Shown one piece after another: positions 63,401 through 64,000 of a stretch of DNA of 64,000 nucleotides. Under the pieces are notes generated by a model. It worked only from the letters and a program-made list of their open reading frames with translations, was not told where the DNA came from and ran no database searches. Numbering within the stretch: the stretch's first letter is position 1; the number at the start of each line of letters is the position of its first letter. A program made the position numbers and the translations under genes. Source of the stretch: Branchipolynoe longqiensis (taxonomy: Eukaryota > Annelida > Polychaeta > Phyllodocida > Polynoidae); contig CM059191.1 in assembly GCA_030323885.1 (NCBI GenBank), positions 106,064,844-106,128,843 on the forward strand, written 5' to 3'.

Positions 63401-63900
63401 ATGTTTTCTATTTCTAAGTTTTGGTTATTGATCTGTTGGGGCTCGATGATTAGGTCATCTCTGTCAATTACTTTATATATATTCTTGTATATTAGGCCTA
63501 CTCCTCCTCTAGAGAGTCTAGGTGATTTGTGTTTAAATTCATATCCAAGTTTGTTCAGTTCCTTTTCTCTATTTAGTATGTTTTTGGTTCCTATTTCAGA
63601 GAGTGCTATCAGATCTAAGTTATCACCTAGTGATGCGATTAATGCTAGAAGTTCCCCAAAGTGAAGGTCTAAACTCCTGATATTATGATGAATTAGTTTG
63701 AATGCAGCCCTGTCCTCACTTTGCTTTTCGCTATGATACCGACAACATCTCTTCACATCTACCGAGGTGACAGTTAACCTTTCCGTTTGCAGGCCCATTT
63801 TCCTCCATTTTAGCACTCTTATTCCTAAGTCTTGCTCATAGATAACACAATTTGACCTTCCTTATTCCTTATTCGATATTCAAAGTGTGAATAACATTAA
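60431..63900 (-). mobile_element. nearly complete CR1/L2-like LINE, minus strand
   Basis: The 3' end carries an (AATTG)n tail (60436-60456 on the plus strand: AATCAATTCAATTCAATTC). The 3' UTR spans about 370 bases, one ORF fills 60808-63816, and AT-rich sequence upstream to about 63900 is the probable 5' UTR. No separate ORF1 is seen, although it could lie beyond 64000. Target duplication not determined. Confidence 0.75.
60808..63816 (-). CDS. LINE ORF2: endonuclease and reverse transcriptase, 1002 residues, uninterrupted
   Basis: The N-terminal endonuclease shows LIHHNIRSLDLHF, LIALSEIGT (catalytic Glu), LSRGGVGLIYK, ITGDLIID where GDFN is usual, SLIDHILIN and TDHLPNF (Asp/His). The linker (WITSSLKTCIAVKDRYFKTYK) leads to the RT: NKSSGHDNISPKIIK, DNYRPISLISTLNKLMEKLM, YQFGFRENHSAIMAL, GVYLDLSKAFDTIDH, NGVPQGSVLGPLLFLIYTND and the active site LFADDTNGF. 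A conserved C-terminus has YLGIILDENLNW and NIWNSIPVEIRN. FADD is intact. The first in-frame Met is used; the N-terminus could start at the next Met (GLQTER). The only obvious lesion is the GDLI variant. It would copy its RNA by target-primed reverse transcription. Confidence 0.9.
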   Translation of the reverse strand: MLKWRKMGLQTERLTVTSVDVKRCCRYHSEKQSEDRAAFKLIHHNIRSLDLHFGELLALIASLGDNLDLIALSEIGTKNILNREKELNKLGYEFKHKSPRLSRGGVGLIYKNIYKVIDRDDLIIEPQQINNQNLEIENIWLETNFPNKKDDYIIGVIYKHPGSSVECLKHFTEQLENNMKKINLENKKCIITGDLIIDGLKIKQNNHVNNFFRTVLEQNFIPTITLPTRIVDYQISLIDHILINANVIKSNQNISTGNIYCDITDHLPNFITIQSHNPIKKQDRPIIRIFGAKNMAKFKDLIETSDWKEYYKATEVNKALTIFYQIYNTAFNAAFPLTKLSRQRTKDKRWITSSLKTCIAVKDRYFKTYKLNPTAENRIKHTKYKNILITCLRSAEEGYYKELVSNEKENLYTLWKIFGDIINPHKAKMKNQIDKLIYNNKTMINNEDIASTLNEHFCSIGEKLAAKHTSNSIAHKQYLKHPNSHSFFLSPTNEQETLEEIKKLNPNKSSGHDNISPKIIKECDTLLAPSISHIINLSFANATVPENLKVAKVIPIHKKNEKYLVDNYRPISLISTLNKLMEKLMYKRVYQFVNKYKILYKYQFGFRENHSAIMALTEILDNILQDLENGKHVAGVYLDLSKAFDTIDHDILLSKLRHNGIRGQGLKWFESYLSNRKQFTYINGKRSKLNSISNGVPQGSVLGPLLFLIYTNDIVNCTKQDVKTRLFADDTNGFITSNSPKQLKHSIKTFLSDIFTWCNDNKLTVNLNKTCYPIFKSRSTTIPDYLNNIKINNNTIKRVPSVKYLGIILDENLNWVEHIDNLNNSIIKTANSFKIIRRRVHEENKKLLYYAYVYSKIQYGIEVYGRAKSSTLKKVQTQQNRALKILYSKDYLTPTKSLHKDLDLLMVTDIYKIYIAKFVYKQKNGLLPEIFDNLFKENNQVHSHNTRQINNIHHKHTRNKYGKITTENQGTNIWNSIPVEIRNLQTLKNFCKKLKISYLNAY

Positions 63901-64000
63901 ATATTAATAGTCTGACCCCATATGAAAAAGAGCAGAGTCACTTAAACCCCAAATAATGGTAAAACAAAGCTTGATATATAACACTAGGTATTTATGCTAG
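63901..64000. other. no gene recognised
   Basis: AT-rich sequence to the end of the window, probably upstream of or within the LINE 5' region. Confidence 0.4.

Overview
The window is metazoan nuclear DNA, most likely from an invertebrate or basal deuterostome. The evidence is a transposase gene with GT-AG introns, poly(A) signals, and a mix of Harbinger, Ty3/gypsy, DIRS/Ngaro-type tyrosine-recombinase (YR) retrotransposons and CR1/L2-, RTE- and Jockey/I-like LINEs. I cannot name the species. Almost everything recognisable is transposable-element sequence. The one gene I would not assign to a known element type is a broken NADAR-domain gene at 22945-26796. I saw no tRNA, rRNA or CRISPR array.

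Layout. 1-4.0 kb: a Harbinger element with a three-exon transposase on the minus strand and the tail of a second ORF on the plus strand. 4.5-5.5 kb: a solo LTR and the end of a YR retroelement. 5.5-8.2 kb: a decayed gypsy pol ending in a short LTR. 8.5-9.6 and 17.4-17.9 kb: the two halves of another gypsy pol, split by a 7.8-kb env-bearing gypsy element (9638-17436, minus strand) with 360-bp LTRs and a 4-bp target duplication. 18.2-22.5 kb: a YR retroelement with split direct repeats (A1-ORFs-B1-A2-B2). 22.9-26.8 kb: the NADAR gene, interrupted first by a 51-bp hairpin transposon and then by a second split-repeat YR element (23206-26439, minus strand). 28.8-39.2 kb: one CR1/L2-like LINE, interrupted by an RTE-like LINE (29594-31085) and a third split-repeat YR element (32484-38013). 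39.4-39.9 kb: a MITE. 40.5-46.8 kb: a gypsy 3' end split by a DIRS-like element with inverted terminal repeats and a large terminal hairpin. 47.6-52.2 kb: a minus-strand LINE with ORF1 and endonuclease, split by a YR gag fragment. 52.5-57.9 kb: a LINE reverse-transcriptase tail split by a minus-strand Ngaro-like element and by a 422-bp hairpin MITE. 58.4-60.2 kb: a LINE RT split by a GTCGGCC-rich inverted-repeat element. 60.4-63.9 kb: a nearly complete LINE with one uninterrupted 1002-residue ORF.

How it fits together. Many junctions can be read exactly because the host ORF resumes in register on the far side of the insertion. This gives a relative chronology. The split-repeat YR elements have nearly identical terminal repeats but deleted or disrupted coding regions, which suggests defective copies moved by enzymes supplied in trans. 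Related YR elements share a Gag with a characteristic cysteine/histidine module and a recombinase with LRQS, HxxR and C-terminal tyrosine motifs.
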